Source: Leishmania martiniquensis (taxonomy: Eukaryota; Euglenozoa; Kinetoplastea; Trypanosomatida; Trypanosomatidae). From it: a stretch of DNA of 64,000 bases. The first letter of the stretch is position 1. Every line of letters begins with the position of its first letter. Positions 50,707 to 61,047 of this stretch are shown here, in pieces. The notes beneath the pieces were generated by a model. That model saw only the letters and a program-made list of their open reading frames with translations. It was not told where the DNA came from and did not search any database. The stretch spans positions 159,001 through 223,000 of the forward strand of contig NC_090164.1 in assembly GCF_017916325.1 (NCBI RefSeq), given 5' to 3'. The position numbers were made by a program, and so were the translations under genes.

Positions 50707-51583
50707 AGCGGGCAGCTTTCCACCCCGTGATCGAGTGTGAAGGTAGCGTCGCTTATCGTTGAGGGACAACGGCACGTGATCGCGGAGCACATGTGGGGAG
50801 GCGGGCAAGTTCAATGGCCCCTACCCTTAAGCTTCGACTGGGTCCGTTCCTGCAGCACAATTGATTCGCTTGTCGAGGAACGGGTAGAGCAACAGAAGGC
50901 AACAGTTTACAGTCAATCGATGACGCAGTAAGAGGGGGTATGATGGGGCAGCGGCTGGAGAGCAGGTGCGGAAAGGATGAGAAGAGCAAGTGTGCAGGTG
51001 GCATAGGCGGCAGCGACGCCGGGGCTTCCCTACGCCTGGAAGGCACGGAGAGCCCGCAGCAGCGAGCGGCTGAAGGCTGCTTGAGAGAGGCACACAAGGG
51101 AAGTGACTTCTTGTATGCCGAAGGCCCTGTAGGTCGCCATCTGAGCAGCGGCAGCAGCAGCTGTGTTGCCGTAGCGCTTTAGCGGCAGCGCTGAGAGACG
51201 CCCAAGCCCATCGATGCATACGGTCGGGCCACTGCCTCGTATCGGCACTGGCGCGCGGTGATTTCAGGCGACTTCGTCGTCCCTCTTTTTTCTGCCGCCG
51301 CGATGCGCGCCCATCAGCCAATGCGTGACGAGAGAGGCGACAGGAATGGGCTAGAGGAAGTCGGGGGAGGAGGGGGGCACCTTTCTCTGCACTGCGAACG
51401 CCACTTGCGGTCATTGCTTTTCCATGAGAACCCACTCGCTCCCACATAGAAATGTGCCTGCGTGCAAACAGGTGTGGGTTGTGCGTGGCATGGCTCCCAT
51501 CGGCAAAAACGCACAGAGAGAGAGTCGCGCCACTCACGCTCACGGCCACAACGACCGCAGTAGAAGCCCCAGCAGGGAGCAGA
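50707..51583. other. Intergenic spacer
   Basis: A typical-sized gap holding the XPB 3' UTR and the 5' region of the next gene. A minus frame of about 240 codons (50827-51549) is open but Ser/Arg/Cys-biased and would leave no room for the flanking UTRs, so it is not called. Confidence 0.6.
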
Positions 51584-54500
51584 CTACTCCATCTCGGTCA
51601 CGGCGGTGCTGTCTCGCGTATCTCGCGAGCGCAACACAGCGCTTCGGGCGAAGCTGATGCAGCGACTTTCTTGATGGGTCGTTGCAGAAATGCACCGATG
51701 GCCGCGGTCGAGGCAGCCACGGCGCACGCGGCGCTCACGGAGCGGAGAGGACGACGGGCCTTCGCCGATGAGTACGGTCCCAAAGGTCTGCGGTGCATCG
51801 ATGCTGCTGAAGGTCACCTTCCATGACTCAGAGCTGCGCAGCGGGTATCGCCCGAGCTCTTCGGACCCTGGCCGGAGCGTGCCTTTGCCCAAGTCGCTGC
51901 CACGCAACGTGCAAGACGCGCGCCCTTGCTGAAACGCCGCCTCGATGAGGGCCGAGGCATCAGCCGAAAACGGAGCCCAGTAAAAGCCATCACAGTGCAC
52001 CACTCCAGTCTCCACCGCCGCTGCCGTTTTCGAGATCGGTGTAGCAGCGGCGGTGTTGGACATCTGATACCACCACTGAGGTGGCCCGACACAGCAGAGC
52101 TGTCCACCCACGCGCACCAACTCACTCAGAACACGATCGCAGTGCAGGATGCGGTAGGCAAAGCCCTGATCGCGTAGCCAACTCTGTCGCTTGTAGCTTG
52201 TGCTGATGTCCGCCGTATCCTGTGAGACCAGGGTGTAGAAGTAAGCGCACGTGTTGTCGAGGGAGGGCGGCTTGGGGCGCAGAATGCGGCCAAGGCGCTG
52301 CGCCTCCTGACGACGCGACGCCCCGAGGCCAGAGACCTGGATCACGACAGACGCACAAGGCAGGTCCAGCGCGACATCGCCGACGCGAGTCAAGATGATG
52401 GCGTTCACATTATTGGAGTGCTGAAAGTAGTCCAAGAGGTTTGTCCGCTCCGCCTCGCTCGTCCGCTGATCCATGAAAGGCAGGTGAAGGTGGTGCGCAA
52501 AGAAGCGCACGCACGCGAGGTCGTCGCAGAAGATGATCACCTTGTCGGGCGGAGAGCGCTGCTGGTGAAAAGCCAGCAGCGCCTGCGTGCACCACAGTTT
52601 GTACGGGTTGCAGGAAGCGAGGCGCAGAGAGCGCGAGGTGAGGTGGCCGCACGCGTGACTTCCTCTGCGCCCCCCTCCTTGGGCGCCATCGTCCTCTCCA
52701 TAGCTGTCCTCGTCCTCCCCGGCGTCCGCGTCGTCCTCAAAGACACTCCTGCGGCGACGCTTTGCGCCGCTGATGCGCCCGTCACGGAGGCTGCGGCGTG
52801 CGTGTGTGCCGATAAATGCACGGGTGCGCTGGATACTGCGGTACTCTTGCAAGAACAAGGGCGGCATGGGGCACTGCACCTCGGCACACTCGACGTTCGC
52901 CAAGAATCCGGCGCGCGTCAGGTCAAGCCAGTTAGCCTCGTACAGCTTCGGGCCGACGAGGTGACGGAGATCACCGATTTTGTCGTCCTCACGCAGCAGC
53001 GTTGCGCTGAGCCCCAGCACGCACTTGTACTTGATTGTGTTCAGCACCTCTTGAAAGTGGTGCGCGAGGGCGGTGTGAACCTCGTCCAGCAGCAGCAGGC
53101 CCCATGGCTGCGCCTTCATGGCGTTCAGGATCGCCCGCGACTCCTCTGCTGCAGCGCCGTCGGTGTTGCCTCGTTTTGCGATGACCATGCTGTAGGTGGT
53201 GATGAACACCTTGCCTGGTCGCTGTTTCACCTTTGCTGTACAAACCGTCACCTCGTCCTCGGCCAGGTCTGTCCAGCGCAAAAACTCACGCTGCCACTGG
53301 AAGACCGACATGTTGTTGATGCACATCACAATGGTGGTTGCCTGCATCGTGGCAGCGGCGCCGATGCCAGTTAGCGTCTTGCCGGCTCCGCACGGGAGGA
53401 CGATGACGCCTTGGTGCGCCTTCTGCCCTCGACGGAACCTCTCGAGCGACGCCACCTGGTAGGGCCGCAGACGAACGTGGCTTGCGAGGTTGAGGTTAGG
53501 CACATAGAGGCTGCGGTCCTGCATGTAGTCGTAGCAGCAGTCGGCACGTATGCCAAACCGAGAAAAAAGACGCTCCCTCACCTCCCGTAGCCTCCCGTCG
53601 CGCACCTGGCATATGTACACAAAGCGGCTCGAGGTCGGCGCCGCTGTCGCCCTCCCCTCCGAGATGCTGGCATGCGGGGGCTCATATAGCAAGCGCAGCA
53701 GCGTAGGTCGCCCCGCGTCCCGTGCTAGCCGCTCAGCGTCGCTGATGCCGTTTGTTTCCCTTAGCGCGCTCCGATCGACGTCAGATAAGATCCACCGCTC
53801 AGCGCCGCATACCATCACGGGCTGCAAAAACTCCTTCAGGGCCGGCAGCACGAGCTCCAAGTGCGCCCGCTGGCGCGACAGAACGAAATAGAAGAGCTGT
53901 TGGTCGTCACTGTCGGCGAGAGCCCCGGCGGCGGCGCCGCTTCGCCTGTTGGGTGCAGCTGCCCCGGAAGTGGCGAAGGCGGAGGAGGCGCCGCGCCTCG
54001 CTTCGAGCTGATGGAAGCGCCGCAGTCGCGGCTGCAACACAATTTGCACACGAGAGGCGTTCTCTTCCTCTTTCAAGATCTGCAGCAGCGACTCTGGAAG
54101 CGGCCGCTGAATGTCAGAAGGCCGTGTAACAGCAAGGGAGATGAGTGGCCGTGTCGCGCTTGGCGCCCCTTGTCTAAGCGGAGGGTCGACTGTGGGCAAG
54201 TGCGGGGTTGTCGCAGCACATGCCTGCGTCGGCGACGAGGGCCGGAAGAGCTGCAAGACGCGGCCAGTCGTACTGCTGGCAATGTGCGAAGAAGCCACGC
54301 TGCGAGACGAGACCGGCTCCGACGCTGAGGTAGCCGGGTCGACTGCGGGCAAAAAGGTGCCCCCCTCCTCCCCCGCCGCCTCTTCCAGCTTTACGCACGT
54401 CTTTACGCCGTCGCTGCTCGTTTGGGCGACGAAAGCGGCAGATGATACAGCCTCACACTCGCTTCTGGGATATAGCGAAGCCAAGAGGGTGCCTGTCAGG

Positions 54501-54907
54501 TCGACACCGTGGAGGCAGCGCGGTAATGCGACGTGAGCGGCAAACGCCGACGGCGCTGTAGTCGTCGTCGATGCCGTCTGCGACGCCCAAACGTTGTCGA
54601 CCTTGGCGCTCCCGTTCGACTCGTCCAGCGCTACCGCCAGCCTCTCGAGCGCTGCACATCGCTCAAGGTCGACAGGCAGCTCCTGAGCCGCGTTCAGTCG
54701 AAAGTGCCTGAGAATGTGCTCAATCATGGCGAGTGAGTACGTCCCCTCGGCGGTGGCTGCAGACAAGGAGGAGCTGTCCATGCGATAATGCTCAATGTGC
54801 TGCGTTCTGCTGACCGGCTCGCAGCAGGAAATAAGGAAGTCGATGAAGTGGGCATAGGCGGGGTGCGCCCTCTCCACAAAGATGTTGCCCGAGCCACCGA
54901 TGTTCAT
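51584..54907 (-). CDS. XPB: XPB-family DNA helicase (TFIIH/repair type), 1107 aa
   Basis: SF2 helicase/translocase of the XPB (ERCC3) family, which opens DNA in TFIIH for transcription and nucleotide excision repair. The ATG at 54907 starts MNIGGSGNIF. The N-terminal 400 residues include a helical AYSLAMIEHILRHF-like block, typical of XPB N-terminal domains, plus disordered inserts. The damage-recognition and helicase core follow: Walker A GAGKT with K510, DEVH at 608-611, the RED motif at 639-641 within LLREDDKI, then LVGPKLYEANW. An acidic insert follows near 720-750. Motif V/VI region: VGDVALDLP and QRLGRILRPK at 870-879. About 230 variable C-terminal residues follow. Trypanosomatids are known to encode two XPB paralogues, one in TFIIH and one repair-specialised; I cannot assign which this is. 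It is longer than typical XPB because of the extensions. Confidence 0.95.
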   Translation of the reverse strand: MNIGGSGNIFVERAHPAYAHFIDFLISCCEPVSRTQHIEHYRMDSSSLSAATAEGTYSLAMIEHILRHFRLNAAQELPVDLERCAALERLAVALDESNGSAKVDNVWASQTASTTTTAPSAFAAHVALPRCLHGVDLTGTLLASLYPRSECEAVSSAAFVAQTSSDGVKTCVKLEEAAGEEGGTFLPAVDPATSASEPVSSRSVASSHIASSTTGRVLQLFRPSSPTQACAATTPHLPTVDPPLRQGAPSATRPLISLAVTRPSDIQRPLPESLLQILKEEENASRVQIVLQPRLRRFHQLEARRGASSAFATSGAAAPNRRSGAAAGALADSDDQQLFYFVLSRQRAHLELVLPALKEFLQPVMVCGAERWILSDVDRSALRETNGISDAERLARDAGRPTLLRLLYEPPHASISEGRATAAPTSSRFVYICQVRDGRLREVRERLFSRFGIRADCCYDYMQDRSLYVPNLNLASHVRLRPYQVASLERFRRGQKAHQGVIVLPCGAGKTLTGIGAAATMQATTIVMCINNMSVFQWQREFLRWTDLAEDEVTVCTAKVKQRPGKVFITTYSMVIAKRGNTDGAAAEESRAILNAMKAQPWGLLLLDEVHTALAHHFQEVLNTIKYKCVLGLSATLLREDDKIGDLRHLVGPKLYEANWLDLTRAGFLANVECAEVQCPMPPLFLQEYRSIQRTRAFIGTHARRSLRDGRISGAKRRRRSVFEDDADAGEDEDSYGEDDGAQGGGRRGSHACGHLTSRSLRLASCNPYKLWCTQALLAFHQQRSPPDKVIIFCDDLACVRFFAHHLHLPFMDQRTSEAERTNLLDYFQHSNNVNAIILTRVGDVALDLPCASVVIQVSGLGASRRQEAQRLGRILRPKPPSLDNTCAYFYTLVSQDTADISTSYKRQSWLRDQGFAYRILHCDRVLSELVRVGGQLCCVGPPQWWYQMSNTAAATPISKTAAAVETGVVHCDGFYWAPFSADASALIEAAFQQGRASCTLRGSDLGKGTLRPGSEELGRYPLRSSESWKVTFSSIDAPQTFGTVLIGEGPSSSPLRERRVRRGCLDRGHRCISATTHQESRCISFARSAVLRSRDTRDSTAVTEME

Positions 54908-55887
54908 GACGGACGTGGGGAGAGGCCCTGGTCCGAGTGGGTATGTGTAGGTGTATGTGCGCCTGTGTACCACTAGAAAGGGGCAGGCGAGTGCCGCACA
55001 CCGCACGGTCACGCTCTACCTCGCCTTCACCGCTTCACGCTACTGCTGCAACCCTCACGCGAGACGAGCGAACGCGGTGAAAGATAGAAGGGCGCCCGGG
55101 CGGAGCTGCACGGTGGCAGACGCGAGCCCCTCTTTATCCTTATATTACCAGAGGAAGGCGCACGTTCGACGATTTCGACGGAGTGCCCTACGGGCGCACG
55201 CACGCACGCAGGCACACCAGGCGGAAGTGAAGGAGGGGCTGCAACGTGTCGCCCGCCCCTCTCTTCCTGATGGACTGCTGGATGAGGGGCACGCGAGCAC
55301 ATGCAGGTCGGTTAGAGAGAGAGAGGGTTAAAAAAAAGCGGTTGGTGAACGAAGAGGCCCGAATAAAATGGTGAGAGCGGAGAGGAGGTAACGGGGGTCA
55401 CGAGCACGGCGCCTTCCAGAGCGCTGGTGCGTAGGCCCGCATGTGCGTGTATGCTGGCGTCGCGACAGCGCCTTCGTGAGAAGCACGTGTGATCGCAGCA
55501 TCGCGATCTAACCATTCGCTTGATGAGAATTGGCAGAGATGTGCAGGAGCGCAGCTCATCACAACAGTAGCGAAAAGACGCATGGATCCGTCCACCAACA
55601 TCACCACCACCCACGTCTCAGTCACCCACGTACTTCCTCCTCCGCACACGGCATCCATGAGGGCAAAGGAAAAAGGGGGGAGGCACAGGTAGCGCAGAGC
55701 TCACCTGATGGAAGCGCGCCCTCCCCTTCACTGTATAGGAGCGCTTGCTTCTCCTCTTCTGTACCGTTTCGTTCGTTGGCCCGCTGCGGCGACCTCCGGT
55801 GGCGTCGGCGCATTAACGCTCTTTGGTCGTACACGAGAGCGCCTCTGATCACCAGCACCGAGCCGAATCAACAAATCGGAACGCGTG
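54908..55887. other. Intergenic spacer, about 1 kb
   Basis: 3' UTR of the NF-X1-like gene and 5' region of XPB, with plus-strand purine runs near 55310-55390. No gene is seen. Confidence 0.65.
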
Positions 55888-57618
55888 TCACGTCGCCCCG
55901 CCTTTGCCACGCCGCAGGACGTCCGCCAGCGTGGGAAAGCTCTTTGTACAGTTGTGCTCGCACGGCCCGATGTGGCACACGAGATCGCAGAACTTGCCGC
56001 AGCAGGGCAGGTTCTTACCGCACTTCCGCCCGCACGAAATCTCCTCCTTGTAGCACGGCATGTGGAACGGCATCGGCTTCTGGTGCGATGCGCACGGCTT
56101 CTCTTCCAGCACAACACACTTGGGGCACTCGGGCTCAATGTGGCACGGGTGGTTTGGCGGGTGCCCACACGGGCGAGGGATACTGCACGGATGGTTGCAC
56201 TGCGGCGGCCGCGTCCCGCACGGCACCGGCGGTTCCACCCATGACTTTCGGCATCGGCAGTAGAGGCGCTCGTAGGAGACATGGGTGCATTGGGGGCACG
56301 TACCTTGGTGGCAGAGCCGTCCGCACTGGTGCACACCACACGCGAGCTTGCGCATGCATATCTGCAGGCATGTGTGCTCCGTGTCGGTGCAGCACGTGTT
56401 TGCACAGCGATGCTTGTGGCAGGACAGCATGCGGCGGCACACTTGATTGCACTTGGGAGGCATTGACTCAGGCAGTGAGTCTACTGGCAGTCCACACTGC
56501 ACGCGCGCGGCCTCCCAATCAGACTCCGGCAGGTACTGGCAGAAGCAGGGGAAGGATACCTGCCGGCTTCCACACGCGCACGGCATCCTCACCGTCTCCT
56601 TGCACGGCGCGCACGGCGTCTCGTCGTGGCATGGCTGCCAGCACAGGTGGCCACAAGGCAGTGGCAGCTCGCAAGTGAGCCCGCAAGACGGGACGGGGTC
56701 GAGACACGACGTTCGCTGCACTCGCAGGCGTGTTTTGCCGCACGGACAGAGCTTTTGGTGCTCTGGAGCGCGGTAGCACTTCTCGCAGGCTCCGGGATGG
56801 CACAGCATGCCGCATTCGTGGTTGTTGCAATCGCGCTTCTTTTCGCAGCGGCGTGCGCAGCGAAAGCCGCAGGCAGCCGCGCCCGCCTCACCAGCTGCAC
56901 CTTCATCGGCAGTCGCTGACGTCGCAGCACCTGCAAAAGTACCCGGAGAAGCCCCGCACCGCCGCGTCCGCTCGGTGGCCCCGCAGTAACACTTCTCGGT
57001 AACCATCACCGTGCAGAGTGAGCACAGCCCTTCGTGGCACGGCGCCTTGCAGCGGTGTTGCCCACAGTCTAGCAGTTTCTCGCAGGTCTCGTTGCACTCA
57101 TACCCGTGAATGCCGCTCGAGCACCCTACCGTCTTTGAGTGCTTGCCACACCAGCATGCCTGCTCGCGAGCACGCGTGCAAGTTGGGCACGGCCCAGGAT
57201 GGCACAATAGTGTGCAGCGGTGTGGGCAGCAGGGATCTGCCTGTCGCCGCTCGCACGGCTGGCCGCAGCTACCCGGCACAAGCATCGCATCCACCGGCGG
57301 CTTAGTGGTCTTTCCGCAATAGCACCGGTACACAGCCACGCTATCCCGTTCGCTGAAGGACTGGCAAAGAGGACAGCGGAAGCGGTCCAGCTCCCCCTGT
57401 GTGGCAATGCCAGAAGTGCACTGCAGCTGCTGCTCGCGCGCTTTCAGCTGACTGTCCGCCCAGAAGCGGATGCACGGCAGGTGAAAGACCCCATAGCAGC
57501 ATCGACAGGCCCAAAGCTCCTGTCGGTGGCTGACCCGCTCGGAGCAGACGATACACTCGTATCGGCCGCTAATGAGGTCCTCTGAAAGCTCCTGCGTGAG
57601 CTGTGGGGAGGCAGACAT
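55888..57618 (-). CDS. NF-X1-type zinc-finger protein with RING-like N-terminus, 576 aa
   Basis: The ATG at 57618 (MSASPQLTQE) gives 576 residues; the frame upstream is low complexity. Residues about 20-90 form a RING/PHD-like finger with CIVC at 22-25, a CRCC cluster, HLPC and a final CPLC. From about 95 to 560 run multiple NF-X1-type fingers, recognised by repeated C..C...C...HxC spacing such as CGQPCERRQ, CCPHRCTLLCHPGPC, CNHPCSIPRPCGHPPNHPC and the closing CDLVCHIGPCEHNC. NF-X1 proteins bind DNA or RNA, and with the RING they can act as E3 ubiquitin ligases. The RING plus NF-X1 array matches the architecture of eukaryotic NFX1 and yeast Fap1 but is shorter. Nuclear transcriptional or RNA-linked regulation is inferred from the family. 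Confidence 0.95.
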   Translation of the reverse strand: MSASPQLTQELSEDLISGRYECIVCSERVSHRQELWACRCCYGVFHLPCIRFWADSQLKAREQQLQCTSGIATQGELDRFRCPLCQSFSERDSVAVYRCYCGKTTKPPVDAMLVPGSCGQPCERRQADPCCPHRCTLLCHPGPCPTCTRAREQACWCGKHSKTVGCSSGIHGYECNETCEKLLDCGQHRCKAPCHEGLCSLCTVMVTEKCYCGATERTRRCGASPGTFAGAATSATADEGAAGEAGAAACGFRCARRCEKKRDCNNHECGMLCHPGACEKCYRAPEHQKLCPCGKTRLRVQRTSCLDPVPSCGLTCELPLPCGHLCWQPCHDETPCAPCKETVRMPCACGSRQVSFPCFCQYLPESDWEAARVQCGLPVDSLPESMPPKCNQVCRRMLSCHKHRCANTCCTDTEHTCLQICMRKLACGVHQCGRLCHQGTCPQCTHVSYERLYCRCRKSWVEPPVPCGTRPPQCNHPCSIPRPCGHPPNHPCHIEPECPKCVVLEEKPCASHQKPMPFHMPCYKEEISCGRKCGKNLPCCGKFCDLVCHIGPCEHNCTKSFPTLADVLRRGKGGAT

Positions 57619-59139
57619 GAGAGAAGGACGCCAAAGAGAAGGGGAGGGAGAGGGGGCCGCGCTAAAGGTGAGTAGCGCCCTCGTCTTCCAGACCGCTGGT
57701 GGGAGCGCGCACACACGCACACGCAAACCAATGTGCGCTCTGGACCGCTGCAAAAGCTGGGCGTCTCCGCCTGCGTAGGAGTGGGGGAGGGGGAGTCTAA
57801 CAGAGCAACACAGTAGGGACACGAGGAGGAGAGTGCACGTGGGGAGAGGGCTCACTGGAGGAGCACAGGGTGCACGAAAAGGGCGACGAACAATGAAAGA
57901 GGCGGGAGAAGGAAGAGGAGGAGGGTGACAGAGGAAGGGAGAGCCGAACTCGGTCACGTACAAGTAGAGGGAAGGAGGAGTGCAAAAGTCGAGGGAGGGG
58001 GTTAGACATGCGAGATGGAGGGGATCAGGGGAGATGAGGCAAACATACACATCACACACACACACACACAGCAGCAGCACGCCAATACAATGCGGGCACT
58101 GACAGAGACAGGAAGAGAGAGAGACTACCTGAGAGCCCTTGGGGGGATGACAATGAAGCCAAAAGAAGAGTTGAGTGGTTAGGCTTGCCCACAGACGGGC
58201 AAAGGCTGCAAGTTTATGTTGCTGCTCTTTGGAGAAGGAGGTTGTGTGTGCGAGTGAGTGGGGGGAGGGAGGGGACGGATGAGTAGGGGGAAGGGAGGGG
58301 GAGAGGGGTGAAGCAATACGGAGAGAGACAGAGAAAGGTGAGAGGGCGACGGCCCTCCCTGTACAAAGCGAGGTAAAAGCCGCTCGCTACACATGAGAGG
58401 AATGCCAAACGCTGATGCGCACAGGACAAACATCAACGGGCAGCAGCTCCTCGCCATCGTCCTCCTCAAGCAGCAACACTTAGGCTGAAAAGGGGGGCCC
58501 TCAGTGCCTTAGCGGCACCACCTGAACCGCACCCCGTCTAGAGCAGCGGCAGCGGCACAAAACGGACTCCGTCGCAGTACCGCCGACTTCCTCCACGCAA
58601 GCAGTGATGGGCCATTACATTGCGTACGCTGCCCTCTACCCCCACCCTGCTGTGTTACTGCAGTTGATTCCTTTCTTTTAATCCTTCTTGAGTCCCCACC
58701 TCGCCGTACACACTGGGTGCATGAGTGTGTGCTTGCGTGTGTGTGTGCTCGGTGACCGCTTCGACTTATTTATGTCCGTACGATCAAAAAGCGGCCGTGT
58801 TGTGCCCGGGATTCCATCACTGCCCCTTTCCCCCGCAGTCTCAACGAGTCAACGAATGAGGCGCTTCAGGAGATCAGAGAGCCTGTCAGGCGGCATTCGG
58901 CCGTCAGGGGAGAAGTTGGAGAGAGAGGGGGGAGGGAGAGTCATGCCGCGCACTCCGTCGTGCGCGCTGCCATTACCCGAATATCAAAGCAACGCGTTAG
59001 AGAAGCGGCACTACACCTTTGAACATCTGCGCCGCGACTGCCCAGCTGGCACAAGGCATACGCGGTCAACGTAAGGCACCATCAAGCATTCGGCTGGCTT
59101 CCTCCGTCAGCAGAAGCCTTCAAAGTCTCTCCCAGACCC
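57619..59139. other. Intergenic spacer, 1.5 kb
   Basis: 5' region of the NF-X1-like gene, with strong plus-strand purine tracts at 57610-57660 and 57920-58030, and 3' UTR of the NUFIP1-like gene. A 25-codon ATG frame at 58538-58615 (minus) and a plus-strand frame at 58688-59074 are noted but not called. Confidence 0.55.
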
Positions 59140-61047
59140 TCAAGGGTGCGGTCGTTCTTTAAAGAAATCGCGGGCGACGAAGAAGCGCAGCGCCTGCAGC
59201 AGTACTCCCTGCTCATCCATCCTCGCTTCCTCTGTGAGCCGCTCGTACAGTGTCGGCGGTGGAGGCGGACGACGGACGGGGTCGCGGCGGTTTTGCTGCG
59301 CGTGCCTTGCTGCCGCGACGGGGGCCATCATGCGAGTCACCTCCCTTGGCGCATCCGCCGGCGGCGCTGCAGACTGCGGCACCGGGGGCGCGTCTTCTTC
59401 GCTTTGATCGTGCGGGACGTCTGTCGCTGCTGTCTCAGGGGCCTCCGACGCGCACGTGGCGTCCGGGTGCGCCTCCCCTTGGCGCTCAGCAGAGGACCCC
59501 TTGCGCGGCTCACCGGGTGAGGGCTGCGTCGGTACGTCGAGGCTCATTTGCACAGCTGCATATTGCTCAGCATCGCCGTTCCCTCGAGTCGTGGCCTCGC
59601 ACGCCTCTTGCTGTGGAGCGTCACGCGGCCTCTGCTGCTCGGACTCATTCTTGCCACTTTTAGCCTTCTCTCGGGTCGGCTTGGTGCCCCTCTCTACCGC
59701 AGCCAGCTTTGCCTCGCCCCACACGATATGCCGATCATACGTGCAATCCCCCTTGGTCGGGCAGTCGGCCACCCAGTGCTCTCCCTTGATACCGCAGCGG
59801 TGGCATACGTAAAACTGCGGGACATCCTTCGCAGCTGCGTAGCGTTCGCGCACAAGTTGCACGCGCTGCCGCGGGGTAAGGGTGCCGTTGGGGCCAAGAG
59901 GAATCATCTTCGTAGGGCGCGCAGGAGCGGCGTGGGCACCGGCCGACGAACCCGGCGAGAGAGACGACGATGCCGCCACAGGTAAGGCAGTCGCCGGAGG
60001 GCTGGCGGGATCAGTCCTCGGGGGCCCCGCCGACGGCCCCTGTGAAGGCTTGGTAGAGGTATTGGGTGGTGAAGCAGTGGGGCCCGGCTCCCGATAGGAT
60101 GACAAGGACGGCGGCTGAATAAAGCGAGGACGCCCACCACCCACGTTGCTCACTGCAGGTTGCGCTAGCAGCGGCGGTGGTTTTTGCGGACTGCTTCGGG
60201 GAGAGCGCCGCGGGCGCTGCTCAGACAGCGAGCACGACGATCGCCGCGACGACTGGGATGACGATGCAGACGCAGGCGACGCTGTGGATGGAGAGCGTGA
60301 CCCAGTCGGCAGCTCGCCGCTGACAATCAGAGACGTTTCAGTTCGTGGTCGCTTGCGAATCAAAATGCCGTGTTGCCGCATCCACCGACGCCGCTCATCG
60401 GGTAGCACGACGCCGCGCGCCGCCTTGTAGTAGAGCTCCTCTACCTTCATCTTCACCGCATCTTGGGTAGGAAAGCGGCGCTTGCGCTGCTCGAGGTAGG
60501 CGCTGGTGTCCACCAGGTTCGGTGCATCAGGGCGATTGTGCAGCAGCTCCATGTGCTCCTCCATCCGCCAAGGTTTCTCCTTGCGGCAGGTGAAACGGCA
60601 TCCGGCAACAGTGCAGTACATATGTGTGTCCATGTGAGCGGCGTACTTCTCGCGCGTGGCGAACTCCCGCTGGCAGGCGTCGCAGTAGAGGGCGGCATTC
60701 CTTCCGGCTGCTGAGTTGGGCTTTGTGGTGCGGGAGTGCGGCTCACTCGCGTTTGGCGCGTTCGACGGAGGAGGGTGAGCGGCGGCGTCGCCGGGATGCC
60801 CACATGCGGGGCGCGAGGGCGGTACCACTCGTGGATCGCGACCGTTGCTGCCCTCCTCGTCAGTGGTGCTTGACGGGTTGGCAATGGCTGGATTGGGTGG
60901 TAGCTTGTACCACTCTCTGGCTGGTCCATAAGCGCTCCGCCACTCCTCCATGGCGGTGGGGAGGCCGATCACGAGCTTGTCGTAAGGGTGAATGGCGCTC
61001 ACCCCCCCACCGGGCGAGGGGTGCGGCACTCGATAGTGCGGTGGCAT
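59140..61047 (-). CDS. NUFIP1-like zinc-finger protein with a CCHC knuckle, 635 aa
   Basis: The ATG at 61047 starts MPPHYRVPHP; the codon four residues upstream is TTG. A C2H2 finger at about 121-142 (YCDACQREFATREKYAAHMDTH) is followed by a C2HC/CCCH-like finger at about 144-170. Immediately after comes the NUFIP1 core motif (about 180-200, with LEQRKRRFPT), whose Arg-rich helix and Phe-Pro-Thr match the NUFIP1/Rsa1 family. That family assembles box C/D snoRNPs through the R2TP complex. Near residue 411-428 lies a zinc knuckle, CHRCGIKGEHWVADCP, which would bind single-stranded RNA. The rest is Ser/Pro-rich and disordered. The combined finger, NUFIP1 motif and knuckle suggest an RNA-binding assembly factor in the nucleus or nucleolus. 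Confidence 0.88.
   Translation of the reverse strand: MPPHYRVPHPSPGGGVSAIHPYDKLVIGLPTAMEEWRSAYGPAREWYKLPPNPAIANPSSTTDEEGSNGRDPRVVPPSRPACGHPGDAAAHPPPSNAPNASEPHSRTTKPNSAAGRNAALYCDACQREFATREKYAAHMDTHMYCTVAGCRFTCRKEKPWRMEEHMELLHNRPDAPNLVDTSAYLEQRKRRFPTQDAVKMKVEELYYKAARGVVLPDERRRWMRQHGILIRKRPRTETSLIVSGELPTGSRSPSTASPASASSSQSSRRSSCSLSEQRPRRSPRSSPQKPPPLLAQPAVSNVGGGRPRFIQPPSLSSYREPGPTASPPNTSTKPSQGPSAGPPRTDPASPPATALPVAASSSLSPGSSAGAHAAPARPTKMIPLGPNGTLTPRQRVQLVRERYAAAKDVPQFYVCHRCGIKGEHWVADCPTKGDCTYDRHIVWGEAKLAAVERGTKPTREKAKSGKNESEQQRPRDAPQQEACEATTRGNGDAEQYAAVQMSLDVPTQPSPGEPRKGSSAERQGEAHPDATCASEAPETAATDVPHDQSEEDAPPVPQSAAPPADAPREVTRMMAPVAAARHAQQNRRDPVRRPPPPPTLYERLTEEARMDEQGVLLQALRFFVARDFFKERPHP

Noticed and set aside
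50827..51549. Minus-strand 240-codon frame between XPB and the next gene
   Set aside because: The apparent start is GTG. Composition is Ser/Arg/Cys-biased, and it fills an ordinary-sized spacer needed for UTRs.
58688..59074. Plus-strand 128-codon frame with partly protein-like sequence
   Set aside because: Antisense to the transcription unit, starts with TTG, and its good composition is confined to a short part.
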